DNA of 64,000 nucleotides from Nitrososphaeria archaeon (GTDB lineage: Archaea > Thermoproteota > Nitrososphaeria > Geothermarchaeales > JDFR-13). The stretch spans positions 1 through 64,000 of the forward strand of contig JALSHT010000006.1 in NCBI GenBank assembly GCA_026982095.1, read 5' to 3'. Below are positions 55,197-64,000 of this stretch, piece by piece (position 1 is the stretch's first letter; each line of letters begins with the position of its first letter). The translations under genes and the position numbers were made by a program. The notes under the pieces were generated by a model. The model searched no databases. It saw only the letters and a program-made list of their open reading frames with translations, and had not been told where the DNA came from.

Positions 55197-56123
55197 ATGC
55201 CAAATCACTTCATATCCATGTGGGATATTGAATTTGAGGAGATAATGAGAATTATTCTCCTCACTGACGAGATTAAAAACGGGTTTATCGATGTTGAAGG
55301 GGCTTTAGAGGGCTATACATTAGGAATGATTTTTGAAAAGCCTTCTACCAGAACAAGAGTCTCGTTTGAGGTAGCTATGTATCAGCTAGGTGGAGAAGCC
55401 ATATATCTTCCCACTTCAACCTTACAACTATCTAGGGGGGAGTCATTAAAGGATACTGCAAAGGTTCTGAGTAGGTATCTTGACATATTAATGGCTAGGG
55501 TTTATAGGCATGAAACGCTGATTGAGCTTGCAGAATATAGCGATATACCAGTTATAAACGGTTTATCTGATAGAGAGCACCCAGTTCAGATAATCTCAGA
55601 TCTATACACTATATATGAACATTTAGGTAGGATTAGAGATATTAAGATTGCCTTCATAGGTGATGGTAGCAACAATGTCGCCTACTCTCTAGCGATAGCC
55701 GCGGCAAAGTTAGGAGTGGAACTTGATATCGCTTCTCCTAAGAATTACTGGATTGAGGAGAATGAGAGGAAAAAATTGGAGGAATTGGCACAGAAGAATG
55801 GGGGGAGATTAAGGTATTTAGTGGATCCTGTAGAGGCTGTTGTGGATGCCGACGTCATCTATACAGATACGTTTGTATCCATGGGGATGGAGGATGAGAG
55901 GGTGGAACGATTGAAAAACTTCATTCCAAAGTATCAGGTTACTATGGAACTATTAGATAGAGCCTCTAAAGACGTGGTCTTTATGCATTGTCTGCCTGCA
56001 CATAGGGGTGAGGAGGTTCTAGATGAAGTTATAGATTCAGAGTACAGTATTGTGTATGACCAGGCCGAAAACCGTCTCCATACTCAGAAAACACTGATGC
56101 TATACTTACTGGATATGTTATGA
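55197..56123 (+). CDS. argF: Ornithine carbamoyltransferase
   Basis: 308 residues. The carbamoyl-phosphate site KPSTRTRVSFE (about 51-61), REHPVQIISD, the SMGMEDE loop and HCLPAHRGEEV (ornithine site) identify OTCase over aspartate carbamoyltransferase. It makes citrulline in arginine synthesis. It is the only amino-acid gene in this translation-rich run. Confidence 0.95.
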   Translation: MPNHFISMWDIEFEEIMRIILLTDEIKNGFIDVEGALEGYTLGMIFEKPSTRTRVSFEVAMYQLGGEAIYLPTSTLQLSRGESLKDTAKVLSRYLDILMARVYRHETLIELAEYSDIPVINGLSDREHPVQIISDLYTIYEHLGRIRDIKIAFIGDGSNNVAYSLAIAAAKLGVELDIASPKNYWIEENERKKLEELAQKNGGRLRYLVDPVEAVVDADVIYTDTFVSMGMEDERVERLKNFIPKYQVTMELLDRASKDVVFMHCLPAHRGEEVLDEVIDSEYSIVYDQAENRLHTQKTLMLYLLDML

Positions 56124-56136
56124 ACAAGTTGGGAAA

Positions 56137-56928
56137 ATGACGTATGCAGTAGTGTTCTCCCGAAAGGATGACGCAAGTCTAACGTTGTATAAAGTTTTTA
56201 AAGAGTTCTACAATAGACTGTCGCCTCCATACAATGTGATTTTTTATGAGTCTGGGATTGAGCCAATCTACACAGACAACATCGATAGGAGCCTTTCTAG
56301 AGATACGGAACTTATAATTTTTTTATCGCGCCATGTTGCAAAGTCTAGCATCCCAACCATCACCTGTCATGCACCGGGAAACCCAGATAATTTCAACAAA
56401 TACGGTGGTTTGCCTAAGAGCCTTCCACCTACCAATCCCTGTTTTATAGGATATTTTCTTAGGGCTGCTGAAAACAATGTTAAAAAAAGCGGTCTAGACT
56501 ATACAGTTAGCTTGGAAGTTACTCATCATGGACCTACGGAGCTAGAAAAACCATCTGTATTTGTAGAAATAGGTCCTACAAAGACCCAGTGGAGGGATGC
56601 AGAAGGGGCTTTTGTTGTGGCAAAATCTATATTGGAGGCATTGGATAAGTTGGAGAGTGGATTAAAATGTGTGGGGGCTGTTGGGTTTGGAGGCCCCCAT
56701 TATGCTCCTATATTCACAGCTATGACTCTAGAAGAAGGCTACAATTTTGGGCATATAATTTCAAAGCATATTTTGCAAGAATGTTATACAGACATTATTG
56801 ATTTAGCAATTTCCAAGACGCTGTATGCTAATTATGCGGTTATAAATTGGAAAGGGTTGAAAGGTGGAGTTAGGCAATGTGTATCAAACTATTTATCTTC
56901 TAAGAAGCTTAAGATTATAAAGAAATAA
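56137..56928 (+). CDS. dtdA: D-aminoacyl-tRNA deacylase (DTD2/DtdA type)
   Basis: 263 residues with the archaeal/plant deacylase blocks: LIIFLSRHVAKSS, TCHAPGNP, EVTHHGPTEL, VEIGPTKTQWRDAEGA and GFGGPHYAPIFT. It removes D-amino acids from tRNA. Confidence 0.93.
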   Translation: MTYAVVFSRKDDASLTLYKVFKEFYNRLSPPYNVIFYESGIEPIYTDNIDRSLSRDTELIIFLSRHVAKSSIPTITCHAPGNPDNFNKYGGLPKSLPPTNPCFIGYFLRAAENNVKKSGLDYTVSLEVTHHGPTELEKPSVFVEIGPTKTQWRDAEGAFVVAKSILEALDKLESGLKCVGAVGFGGPHYAPIFTAMTLEEGYNFGHIISKHILQECYTDIIDLAISKTLYANYAVINWKGLKGGVRQCVSNYLSSKKLKIIKK

Positions 56929-57001
56929 CGTTATAATTCATTATCAACAAACGATTAATGATAATGTTTAGAAAGTTAGAATTAAGATGTATTGGTGGTA
57001 G

Positions 57002-57160
57002 ATGATGTGGGAGAAGATATTGTATGCCTTGAAATTGGCTAGAAAGCCGAGTGCCACAGAGTTTAAAGAGTACAGTAAATTAATCTCCCTTGGTATCGTA
57101 TTACTCGGATCTATTGGTTTCGTGATATACGTCGTGTTTGACATATTCATAGTGAGATGA
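57002..57160 (+). CDS. secE: Protein translocase subunit SecE (Sec61 gamma)
   Basis: 51-52 residues: an amphipathic helix (LARKPSATEFKEYSKL) and one membrane helix. Start at ATG 57002 or 57005. The SecE-Spt5-uL11 order is conserved across prokaryotes. Confidence 0.92.
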   Translation: MMWEKILYALKLARKPSATEFKEYSKLISLGIVLLGSIGFVIYVVFDIFIVR

Positions 57161-57170
57161 GGGATGTATA

Positions 57171-57647
57171 ATGGATGAGGAAAAAGCGAAATCCAGGTTC
57201 TTTCTTGTTAAAGTAGTGGGTGGACAGGAGGAAGATGCTGCAAGAATTGCTGAGTTATATGTTAAATCATCTGAGGGTAAGATAAAAGTCAAAAGTATAG
57301 TTAAGCCTCCAGGCTCAAAAGGTGAGTTGATTGTAGAGGCTGAGAAGTATACAGATGTTTTTAGGGCGTTTGAAAATATAAAAAGCTTTAAAAAGATTAT
57401 ACCAGGTCTGATTCGTTTTGAAGAGGTGAAGGAGCTTCTGATTGAGGAGGTGGAGGTGGAGTTAGAAATTGGGGATGTGGTGGAGATAATATCTGGCCCA
57501 TTTAAGGGGATGAAGGCAAAGGTTGTCAATATAAAAGATAAAAATGATATTGTAATACACTTAAGAGATGCATCTGCATCACCAATACCCATTATATTGT
57601 CAAAAGATTATGTGAGGAAGATAAAGGAGGAAGTTGATTATGAGTAG
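57171..57647 (+). CDS. spt5: Transcription elongation factor Spt5 (NusG)
   Basis: 158 residues: NGN domain (FFLVKVVGGQEEDAARI) and KOW domain (GDVVEIISGPFKGMKAKVV). It clamps RNA polymerase. It overlaps uL11. Confidence 0.95.
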   Translation: MDEEKAKSRFFLVKVVGGQEEDAARIAELYVKSSEGKIKVKSIVKPPGSKGELIVEAEKYTDVFRAFENIKSFKKIIPGLIRFEEVKELLIEEVEVELEIGDVVEIISGPFKGMKAKVVNIKDKNDIVIHLRDASASPIPIILSKDYVRKIKEEVDYE

Positions 57648-58149
57648 TAAGAAGCAGGTTGTAGAGGCTCTTGTTCCAGGGGGTGCAGCCACAGCTGGAC
57701 CTCCACTAGGCCCACAGTTGGGACCCTTAGGCGTTAACGTTAAGGCGGTGGTGGATAGGATCAACGAACTAACCGCTGATTTCAGAGGGATGAAGGTTCC
57801 TGTGAAGGTTATTGTCGATGTAGCGACCAAGGAGTTCGATGTAGAGGTAGGTATACCTACGGTATCAGCATTGATAGCTAAGGAGGCTGGTATTGAGAAA
57901 GGATCGAGTGAGCCTGGAAGAGTGTTTGTAGGAAACTTATCTTTTGAACAGATTATAAGAATAAGCCGCATCATAAATCAGAAAATTGGTCTAGACAACT
58001 TGAAATCTGTCGCTTTACAGGTATTAGGTACCTGTGTCAGCATGGGTGTTAAAGTAGATGGGAAAGATCCGAAGGAAGTTACAAGGGAAGTTAAAGAAGG
58101 AAAGTATGATGAATATTTTAAGGAAGTTGAGGTTGATGAGGGTGGTTAG
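57640..58149 (+). CDS. rpl11: Ribosomal protein uL11
   Basis: 169 residues from ATG 57640 (GGAGG nine bases upstream). The N-terminal GGAATAGPPLGPQLGPLGVN is diagnostic, then the rRNA-binding C-domain. Forms the stalk base. Confidence 0.96.
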   Translation: MSSKKQVVEALVPGGAATAGPPLGPQLGPLGVNVKAVVDRINELTADFRGMKVPVKVIVDVATKEFDVEVGIPTVSALIAKEAGIEKGSSEPGRVFVGNLSFEQIIRISRIINQKIGLDNLKSVALQVLGTCVSMGVKVDGKDPKEVTREVKEGKYDEYFKEVEVDEGG

Positions 58150-58151
58150 TC

Positions 58152-58820
58152 ATGTCCCTAGTAATTAAATCTAATAAACAGGTTGATGAGGAGGCTTTGA
58201 GGAATGCCATAAAAAAAGCAGTTGAAAGTAGTAAAAAGAGAAGGTTCAGACAGTCTGTAGACTTAATAGTGGCCATATCAGGTCTAGACCTCAAGAAACC
58301 TGAGAACAGGATTCGAGCTTCAATAAAACTACCTTTTGGGCCTTCTAAACCTAGGAAGGTGGCTATGTTCGCCGATGGAATCACTGCAGAGAAGGCTATT
58401 GAGGCTGGTGTTGATAAGGTGATAACAGAGAAGGAGTTGTTGGAGATGGCCGGGCAGAGAAGGGAGATTAAGAAACTGGCGAATTCATTTGATTTCTTTC
58501 TAGCTGAACCTAGGATGATGGCTAACGTAGGTAGAGTTATGGGGTTTGCACTAGGCCCTAGAGGGAAGATTCCACAGATAGTGCCTCCAAATACAGACAT
58601 TAGGAGATTTGTAGAAGACCTCAGAAAATCTGTATTGGTGAATGTTAGGAACAATCCAATGGTTTCCGTCTCCATTGGTCATGAAGAGATGAGCATAGAT
58701 GAATTGGTGGAGAATGCAAAGACCGTCTTAACCACACTATCTAATAAACTTCCGGAAAAGGCCTATATAGATAAGGTGTATGTTAAGACTACTATGGGCC
58801 CCTCGGTAAGAGTAGTTTGA
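58152..58820 (+). CDS. rpl1: Ribosomal protein uL1
   Basis: 222 residues with RFRQSVDLIVAISGLDLKKPEN, LGPRGKIP and VYVKTTMGPSVRV. Archaeal uL1 often represses its own mRNA; no site is evident here. Confidence 0.95.
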   Translation: MSLVIKSNKQVDEEALRNAIKKAVESSKKRRFRQSVDLIVAISGLDLKKPENRIRASIKLPFGPSKPRKVAMFADGITAEKAIEAGVDKVITEKELLEMAGQRREIKKLANSFDFFLAEPRMMANVGRVMGFALGPRGKIPQIVPPNTDIRRFVEDLRKSVLVNVRNNPMVSVSIGHEEMSIDELVENAKTVLTTLSNKLPEKAYIDKVYVKTTMGPSVRVV

Positions 58821-58834
58821 ATGAGGTGATCATG

Positions 58835-59710
58835 ATGTCTACACAGAGGCAAAGGCAGGTTCCAGAGAAGAAAGTAATAATGAGGAAAGAGTTTGAAGAT
58901 CTACTCAGAAATAATAGGTATCTAATAGTTGTGGATGCATATAGACTAAAGGCTTCGATGCTTACTGAGGTGAGACGGCTTCAGAAGAAGATGGGCTTTA
59001 GAATAAAAGGAGGGAAGATGAGGGTTTTGCTAAAGGCAGTGGAAAATGTATATCCCGAATCAGTAGAAAACCTCTCAAAAGAGTTTCAAGGTCAACTTAT
59101 CTTCATATTTACGAATAAAAATCCGTTTAAGATAGCGTATGAACTTGACAAGTTTGAAGTGTCAATGGAGGCATCGCCTGGAGATATCGCTCCTGAAGAC
59201 ATAATAATACCTGAGGGGAATACTGGAATCCCTCCTGGACCGGTGATAGGCGTCTTTTCAGCCTTAAGTATACCCACTAAGATAGTCGCCGGAAGCATCT
59301 ACGTAGCTAAAGATGTATTAGTTGCTAGAAAAGGCGATAAGATATCACAGAATCTAGCAAATATCTTATCAAAATTAGGTATAAAGCCGATTAAGTCAAA
59401 AGTAAACATAAAATTCGCATATGACTTTGAGGATAACATTATAATTTCTAGAGACCTTCTAATACCCGATATAGAGAAGTTGAGGAACGATCTTGAGAAG
59501 GCAATACAGAACTCGTATAAGCTGGCTTTAGAGATAGAGTATATCACACCAATGACGGTTAAACTACTACTACAGTTGGCATATTCTAGGGCTAAGCAGT
59601 TAAGTTTAGAGGCAGAGTATATAGACGGATCAACTATCAGAGAACTCATTATGGCAGCTGTAGCAAAGGCGTCAGCTTTAAAATCGTCTTTGGGCATTGA
59701 TGAGAAGTAG
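58835..59710 (+). CDS. rpl10: Ribosomal protein uL10 (P0), without acidic tail
   Basis: About 291 residues. rRNA-binding part, a TNKNPFKIAYEL region, and a helical spine for stalk dimers (SYKLALEIEYITPMTVKLLLQ). It ends in SLGIDEK and lacks the acidic, Phe-Gly-ended tail seen on most archaeal P0. ATG 58835 follows GAGGTGAT. Confidence 0.93.
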   Translation: MSTQRQRQVPEKKVIMRKEFEDLLRNNRYLIVVDAYRLKASMLTEVRRLQKKMGFRIKGGKMRVLLKAVENVYPESVENLSKEFQGQLIFIFTNKNPFKIAYELDKFEVSMEASPGDIAPEDIIIPEGNTGIPPGPVIGVFSALSIPTKIVAGSIYVAKDVLVARKGDKISQNLANILSKLGIKPIKSKVNIKFAYDFEDNIIISRDLLIPDIEKLRNDLEKAIQNSYKLALEIEYITPMTVKLLLQLAYSRAKQLSLEAEYIDGSTIRELIMAAVAKASALKSSLGIDEK

Positions 59711-59769
59711 AGAATGATTTATATAATGTCTATTCTGAGTAATATTTAGAGTAATAGGAGGGATATGTC

Positions 59770-60084
59770 ATGAAATACATATATGCAGCGTTATTGCTCC
59801 ATGATGCAGGTAAGGAGATTAATGAGGAGAACCTAACTAAGATCTTCGAAGCTATTGGCGAGAAACCAGATGAAGCTAAGATAAAGAGTCTAGTCGCCTC
59901 TATAGAAGAAGTCAATATTGATGAGGTTTTGGAGAAGGCTATAGCAATGCCGGTTGCAGCCGCACCAACGACTGCTCCAGTAACTACAGAGGAGGAGCCA
60001 GAAAAGAAGGAGGAGAAGCCCGAAGAGGAAGAGAAGGAGGAAGAGGAGGAGTCCTTCGAGGGACTAAGCGCCCTATTCGGGTAA
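59770..60084 (+). CDS. rpl12: Ribosomal stalk protein P1 (L12)
   Basis: 104 residues: helical dimerisation domain, Ala/Pro/Thr hinge, a Glu/Lys run and the factor-binding [11 protein letters not shown] end. T-rich CTTTTTTATT after the gene (60090-60099) may terminate transcription. Confidence 0.95.
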   Translation: MKYIYAALLLHDAGKEINEENLTKIFEAIGEKPDEAKIKSLVASIEEVNIDEVLEKAIAMPVAAAPTTAPVTTEEEPEKKEEKPEEEEKEEEEESFEGLSALFG

Positions 60085-60117
60085 CATATCCTTTTTTATT
60101 AAATTAAATAGTTGGGG

Positions 60118-60142
60118 TCCCACCACTAGTTTTTTGGTGGGA
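60118..60142 (+). promoter_or_regulatory. Hairpin covering the alaS ribosome site
   Basis: TCCCACCA (60118-60125) and TGGTGGGA (60135-60142) form a perfect 8-bp stem with a T-rich 9-base loop. The 3' strand includes GGTGGGA, the only Shine-Dalgarno-like site for the TTG start at 60148, five bases on. It could shut off alaS translation or act as a terminator; this is inference. Confidence 0.55.
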
Positions 60143-60147
60143 TTCTC

Positions 60148-62898
60148 TTGAAGTATAGAATCGATCCAAGAGAGTTTGATATAAGCTTCATGCGTGAAAA
60201 TGGTTTTATCAGGAAACAGTGTAAATCATGTAAATCCTATTTCTGGACGCAGAATCCAGATCAAGAGTTATGTGGCGAGGCGCCATGTGTAGACTACTCC
60301 TTCTTTGGTAATTCTCCTGCAAAGAGAAGGCTCTCTATTAGGGAGATGAGAAGGGCTTTCTTGTCATTTTTCGAGGAGAACGGCCATAGAATAATAGAGC
60401 CATATCCAGTAATAGCTAGGTGGAGGGACGACCTACTCATCACCATCGCTTCGATAGCTGACTTCCAACCACATGTCACATCTGGACAGGCATCACCTCC
60501 AGCCAACCCACTGGTTGTCAGTCAGCCTTGCTTGAGATTTGAGGATATAGATAAAGTGGGGTATACTTCTGGGAGACATATGACAATCTTTGAGATGGGT
60601 GGAGCACATGCATTCAACAATAAAAAGAAGGGTGACTTCATTTACTGGAAGGATAAAACTATAGAGCTCCATCACAAATTTGCTACTGAGGTCTTAGGTA
60701 TAGACTCGGAAGATATCACGTATAAAGAACATTTTTGGGTGGGCGGTGGGAACGCCGGGCCAGATGTAGAGGGAATTATAGCGGGGCTTGAAGTATCTAC
60801 ATTAGTTTTCATGATGTATCGTGTTGATAGTAATGGAATCCTTACGGAAACACCAATATGGACTGTAGATACAGGATATGGTATTGAGAGATGGACTTGG
60901 TTGAGCCAGGGTGTTTATAACGCATTTGAGGCCGTATATGGTGAGATATATGAATGGTTATTGAAAGCTCTCTCCATAAAAATAGATCCAGATGCAATGA
61001 GACTGTTTGCTCTAAGAAGTCCATTGTTGAGTGAAGAGGATCTTCCAAATCTATCCACTATCCTAGAAGAATTGGGTATCGAAGACTACCTCTCTGACTT
61101 CATAAACCTTATTAGGGCTTCAAAATTACTTGACTATAGCAAGGCGTCATTATTCTTAATAAGCGATGGGGGTGTCCCAAGCAATACCGGGGAGGGTTAT
61201 CTAACTAGAATGTTGCTGAGAAAGATTTTCAAGTTGATTGATGAACTAGAGTTGGAGTTGAATATGGTCTATAAGCTGTTTGAAAAACAAGTTATTAGAT
61301 GGGGCGGTGATTTCCCTAGGGTAACTATGGTAAGAGACATCGTCATCGACATCTTAGATACAGAATATAGAAAATATCAGGATATAATCAAGAAAGCCCC
61401 TAAAATAATTGAGAATTACCTTAATAAAGGATATTTGCCAGACACGTCTCTTTTGATAGAGCTTTATGACTCACATGGGATACATCCAGAGTATGTCAGA
61501 GAATATTTAAGAAATAGCAGGGGTCAGAATATAGATATTCCATTTAACTTTACAGAGTTAGTGGCCAATAAACACGTCAAGAGTGGCTATATAAAGAAGG
61601 AGAAGGCTGAAGCTATCGACATTCCAACAGATAAAACGGTAAAGCTCTACTACACAAATCAATATCTTAGAGAGGCTATTGCTAGAGTTGTATGGGCTAA
61701 GGATGATTTAGTCGTGCTCGATAGGACGGTCTTTTATCCTACCGGAGGTGGCCAAGTTCACGATACAGGCTATATAGTGTTAGGTAAGGAGAGGTATAAG
61801 GTAATAAACGTTTTTGATAACGACGGCATAGTTATACACAAATTAGATAGGAAGTTCAATGGGTCGATAGATGGGTCTGTAAAGCTGATTCTAGATTGGG
61901 ATAGGAGATATAATATAATGAAGCACCATACATCCACTCATATACTTCTCTCAGCTGCTAGAAGAATTTTGGGGCCTCATATATGGCAAGCTGGAGTAAT
62001 AAAGCAGCCAAACTATGCACATTTAGATATTACCCACTATAAAAACCTAACTTACGATGAGATAAAAGGTCTGGAGGAGATGGTTAACAGGGTGATTCAA
62101 GAGAATAGAAGGGTAAACTCCTACTTTATAGACAGAGGTGATGCTGAGAGGAGGTATGGAGTATGGATATATCAGGGTGGAGTGGTGCCGGGAGAAAAAC
62201 TTAGGTTGATAGAAGTTGAGGATTGGGATATAGAGGCCTGTGGAGGTACACATGTCTCAGAAACTGGGGAGATAAACTTTTTCAAGATAATAGATGTGGA
62301 TAAGATACAGGATGGTGTTGTTAGGATTACCTTTAAAGCTGGGCAGCCTGCACTAGAATATGTGAACAGGGCTACAGATGTCCTATCCAAGATAGCCTCG
62401 AGCCTCTCAGTCTCTAAAGAGCATGTAGATGAAGAAGTGGAGAAGTTACTTGAGAATCTGGATAACATGGAGAAGGAGTTGAGGAGGTTGAGGGAGAGGC
62501 TTGCGTCGGTAACTGCAGAAAATCTGATGATCAAGTCGATGAAGCTAGATGATGTAAAAATAATAGTTTATAATGATGAGGATGTTGACTTCGCGATAAA
62601 GGTGAGTGACTACGTAGATAAAAAGGATGGAAAATACCTATTCATAGGGTATTCCCAGACGAAGAAAGGTTTGAACGTGATTGTTAAAGTAGGAAACTCC
62701 CTTACAAACATGATTTCAGCTGATAAGTTGGCTAAAGAAATAGCCTCAAGAATATTTGAGGGGTATGGTGGGAAGGGAGATAGGAGGTACTATAGAATCG
62801 GTGGAAGGTTGAAGGAGTCTCCAACCAATTTAAATGAGTATCTCTTGGATATAATTAGTGATGTCGTCCGAGGGATCTACAAACAACCATTTAAATGA
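60148..62898 (+). CDS. alaS: Alanyl-tRNA synthetase
   Basis: 916 residues from TTG. An archaeal N-terminal zinc motif (CKSCKSYFW...CGEAPC) precedes the class II core (ASIADFQPHVTSG, MGGAHAFNN). The editing domain has HHTSTHIL and the CGGTHVSETG zinc site, then a coiled coil and a glycine-rich C-Ala region (GYGGKGDRRYYRIGG). The 3' end overlaps leuS by 38 bases. tRNA-Ala(CGC) is at 49884. Confidence 0.96.
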   Translation: MKYRIDPREFDISFMRENGFIRKQCKSCKSYFWTQNPDQELCGEAPCVDYSFFGNSPAKRRLSIREMRRAFLSFFEENGHRIIEPYPVIARWRDDLLITIASIADFQPHVTSGQASPPANPLVVSQPCLRFEDIDKVGYTSGRHMTIFEMGGAHAFNNKKKGDFIYWKDKTIELHHKFATEVLGIDSEDITYKEHFWVGGGNAGPDVEGIIAGLEVSTLVFMMYRVDSNGILTETPIWTVDTGYGIERWTWLSQGVYNAFEAVYGEIYEWLLKALSIKIDPDAMRLFALRSPLLSEEDLPNLSTILEELGIEDYLSDFINLIRASKLLDYSKASLFLISDGGVPSNTGEGYLTRMLLRKIFKLIDELELELNMVYKLFEKQVIRWGGDFPRVTMVRDIVIDILDTEYRKYQDIIKKAPKIIENYLNKGYLPDTSLLIELYDSHGIHPEYVREYLRNSRGQNIDIPFNFTELVANKHVKSGYIKKEKAEAIDIPTDKTVKLYYTNQYLREAIARVVWAKDDLVVLDRTVFYPTGGGQVHDTGYIVLGKERYKVINVFDNDGIVIHKLDRKFNGSIDGSVKLILDWDRRYNIMKHHTSTHILLSAARRILGPHIWQAGVIKQPNYAHLDITHYKNLTYDEIKGLEEMVNRVIQENRRVNSYFIDRGDAERRYGVWIYQGGVVPGEKLRLIEVEDWDIEACGGTHVSETGEINFFKIIDVDKIQDGVVRITFKAGQPALEYVNRATDVLSKIASSLSVSKEHVDEEVEKLLENLDNMEKELRRLRERLASVTAENLMIKSMKLDDVKIIVYNDEDVDFAIKVSDYVDKKDGKYLFIGYSQTKKGLNVIVKVGNSLTNMISADKLAKEIASRIFEGYGGKGDRRYYRIGGRLKESPTNLNEYLLDIISDVVRGIYKQPFK

Positions 62899-64000
62899 GT
62901 ATCTAAGAAAGGTTTTGGAGAGGGAGGAGACTTTAGCAAAAGAATTCTTTAAGAAACGGTTATTCGAGGCTGATAGGAGTGACAGACCGAAGATATTCAT
63001 AACATTCCCATACCCCTATATGAATGGGTCTTTACATTTGGGTCACGCATACTCCTCCGGCAGGCTTGACGTGTACGCTAGGTATAAGAGGCTAAAGGGA
63101 TTTAACGTACTTTTTCCATGGGCATGGCATTGGACTGGTGAGGCTGTATATGGTACAATCCACAGATTGAGAGAGGAGGATAAAGAAGTCATAGATAGAC
63201 TGGTAAATTTAGATGGTGTTGATAAAAATGAAATTGATAATCTTAAGGATCCAATATACTTTGTCAAATATTTTACAGATAAGAATCGAGAGGTTATTAA
63301 AAGGTTCGGATTATCAATAGATCTATCGAGAGAGTTCCACACAACTTATCTACACCCACTCTATAACAAGTTTGTTGAATGGCAGGTCAGAGTATTACAT
63401 AAAAAAGGATATATTGTTCGTGGAAGTCATCCAGTTGTTTGGTGTCCAGTGGATCAGAGTCCAACTGGTGATCATGACAGACTAGAGGGTGAGGGAGTTA
63501 GACCTGAAAAATATTTCATAATCAAGTTTAAGATGGATGATTCCTACCTTGTGGCAGGTACCCTTAGGCCGGAAACCATACTCGGAGTTACAAACATATG
63601 GGTAAACCCTCGGGCTAGATATATAGAGATTGAGGTTGATGGTGAGAAGTGGATTGTAAGCATACAAGCCTCTGAAAAGCTGAAGGAGCAGCTTAGAAAT
63701 GTTAAGGTGATTGGGGAGGTTCAAGGTGAAAGTCTAATAGGTAAGTGGGTTGAAGCCCCTATCACAAATAGAAAGGTCCCCATCCTTCCAGCAGACTTTG
63801 TCGATCCAGAATCTGTTACCGGAGTTGTCTACAGTGTGCCTGCACACGCACCATACGACTATCTAGCTCTTAGAGACCTGAAACGTTCAGAAGCTAGACG
63901 TTTTCTTAGAGAGATAATAGATGCTATAGAGCCAATAGGCATTATAGAAGTAGATGGATATGGTGAATACCCTGCAGTAGAGATCGTAGAGAAGTTGGGA
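62861..64000 (+). CDS. leuS: Leucyl-tRNA synthetase, 3'-truncated by window
   Basis: The frame is open to the window end (380 residues). ATG 62861 lies inside alaS. It starts with a helical segment, then FITFPYPYMNGSLHLGHAYS (class I HIGH site) and FPWAWHWTGEA. The editing insertion begins around VVWCPVDQSPTGDHD and contains GTLRPETILGVTN, the archaeal/eukaryotic LeuRS type. The KMSKS loop is beyond the window. Confidence 0.95.
   Translation, partial: MSSEGSTNNHLNEYLRKVLEREETLAKEFFKKRLFEADRSDRPKIFITFPYPYMNGSLHLGHAYSSGRLDVYARYKRLKGFNVLFPWAWHWTGEAVYGTIHRLREEDKEVIDRLVNLDGVDKNEIDNLKDPIYFVKYFTDKNREVIKRFGLSIDLSREFHTTYLHPLYNKFVEWQVRVLHKKGYIVRGSHPVVWCPVDQSPTGDHDRLEGEGVRPEKYFIIKFKMDDSYLVAGTLRPETILGVTNIWVNPRARYIEIEVDGEKWIVSIQASEKLKEQLRNVKVIGEVQGESLIGKWVEAPITNRKVPILPADFVDPESVTGVVYSVPAHAPYDYLALRDLKRSEARRFLREIIDAIEPIGIIEVDGYGEYPAVEIVEKLG

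Noticed and set aside
58118..58675. 185-codon minus-strand frame antisense to uL1
   Set aside because: It is the shadow of a clear ribosomal protein gene, with no ribosome site or recognisable motif.

Overview
The window is archaeal chromosome. It carries a 16S rRNA gene with an archaeal 5' end and an anti-Shine-Dalgarno 3' end, archaeal-type tRNA introns, exosome, KEOPS, proteasome, prefoldin, RNase P protein and TFE genes, and archaeal/eukaryote-type ribosomal proteins. The protein genes are A+T rich while the 16S gene is very G+C rich, which suggests a thermophile. Several traits point to Thermoproteota, probably a thermophilic relative of the Nitrososphaeria (Thaumarchaeota/Aigarchaeota): no eL14 or eL34 at their usual places, a short eL15, a Rieske/cytochrome b/cupredoxin trio, and many tRNA introns. 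This placement is inference; a 16S search would settle it.

Layout. (1) 1-1.4 kb: end of a PLP enzyme gene and an unknown membrane-anchored protein, in a stretch with odd A+C skew. (2) 1.5-3.3 kb: rRNA promoter, structured leader and a 16S gene inside a bulge-helix-bulge processing stem, with no 23S gene downstream. (3) 3.35-4.4 kb: a possible PD-(D/E)XK nuclease and a CAT tRNA. (4) 4.4-14.5 kb, minus strand: the archaeal exosome superoperon (COG1325 protein, Rpp30, Pop5, proteasome alpha, SBDS, Rrp4, Rrp41, Rrp42, eL43, Brix, Pcc1-like, prefoldin beta, DHH), running into an ECF transporter module. (5) 14.5-29.3 kb: KEOPS (Kae1, Bud32, Pcc1), uS15, RecJ-like DHH, eS1, GTPase, eL15, TruD/Pth2, EF-1beta, Cdc48, FEN1, tRNAs and an RNA methyltransferase. 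(6) 29.3-32.1 kb: intron-bearing tRNA-Trp, Rieske/cytochrome b/cupredoxin genes, tRNA-Pro. (7) 32.1-35.4 kb: NAC, MBF1, HflX, Trm56, TFE. (8) 35.5-47.8 kb: ribosomal operon from uL22 to SecY, then adenylate kinase, an EMC3-like protein, cytidylate kinase and Cbf5. (9) 47.8-50.0 kb: five tRNAs, three with introns, plus a nucleotidyltransferase and a PUA protein. (10) 50.1-51.5 kb: two unknown exported/anchored proteins; the second is a paralogue of the 0.8 kb gene. (11) 51.8-64 kb: eS19, PDCD5, eL39, eL31, aIF6, prefoldin alpha, FtsY, OTCase, D-aminoacyl-tRNA deacylase, SecE, Spt5, the uL11/uL1/uL10/P1 cluster, AlaRS and the start of LeuRS.

Almost everything serves RNA processing, translation and protein export or quality control. 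The exceptions are the electron-transfer trio, the ECF transporter, OTCase, the sugar nucleotidyltransferase and the unknown anchored proteins.

The most interesting signals are three conserved genes that seem to start at AUC, AUA or AUU, the solitary self-contained 16S unit, 12-14 nt tRNA introns with two per gene in tRNA-Trp and tRNA-Ser, an undescribed anchored-protein family present twice, and a hairpin that hides the alaS ribosome-binding site.
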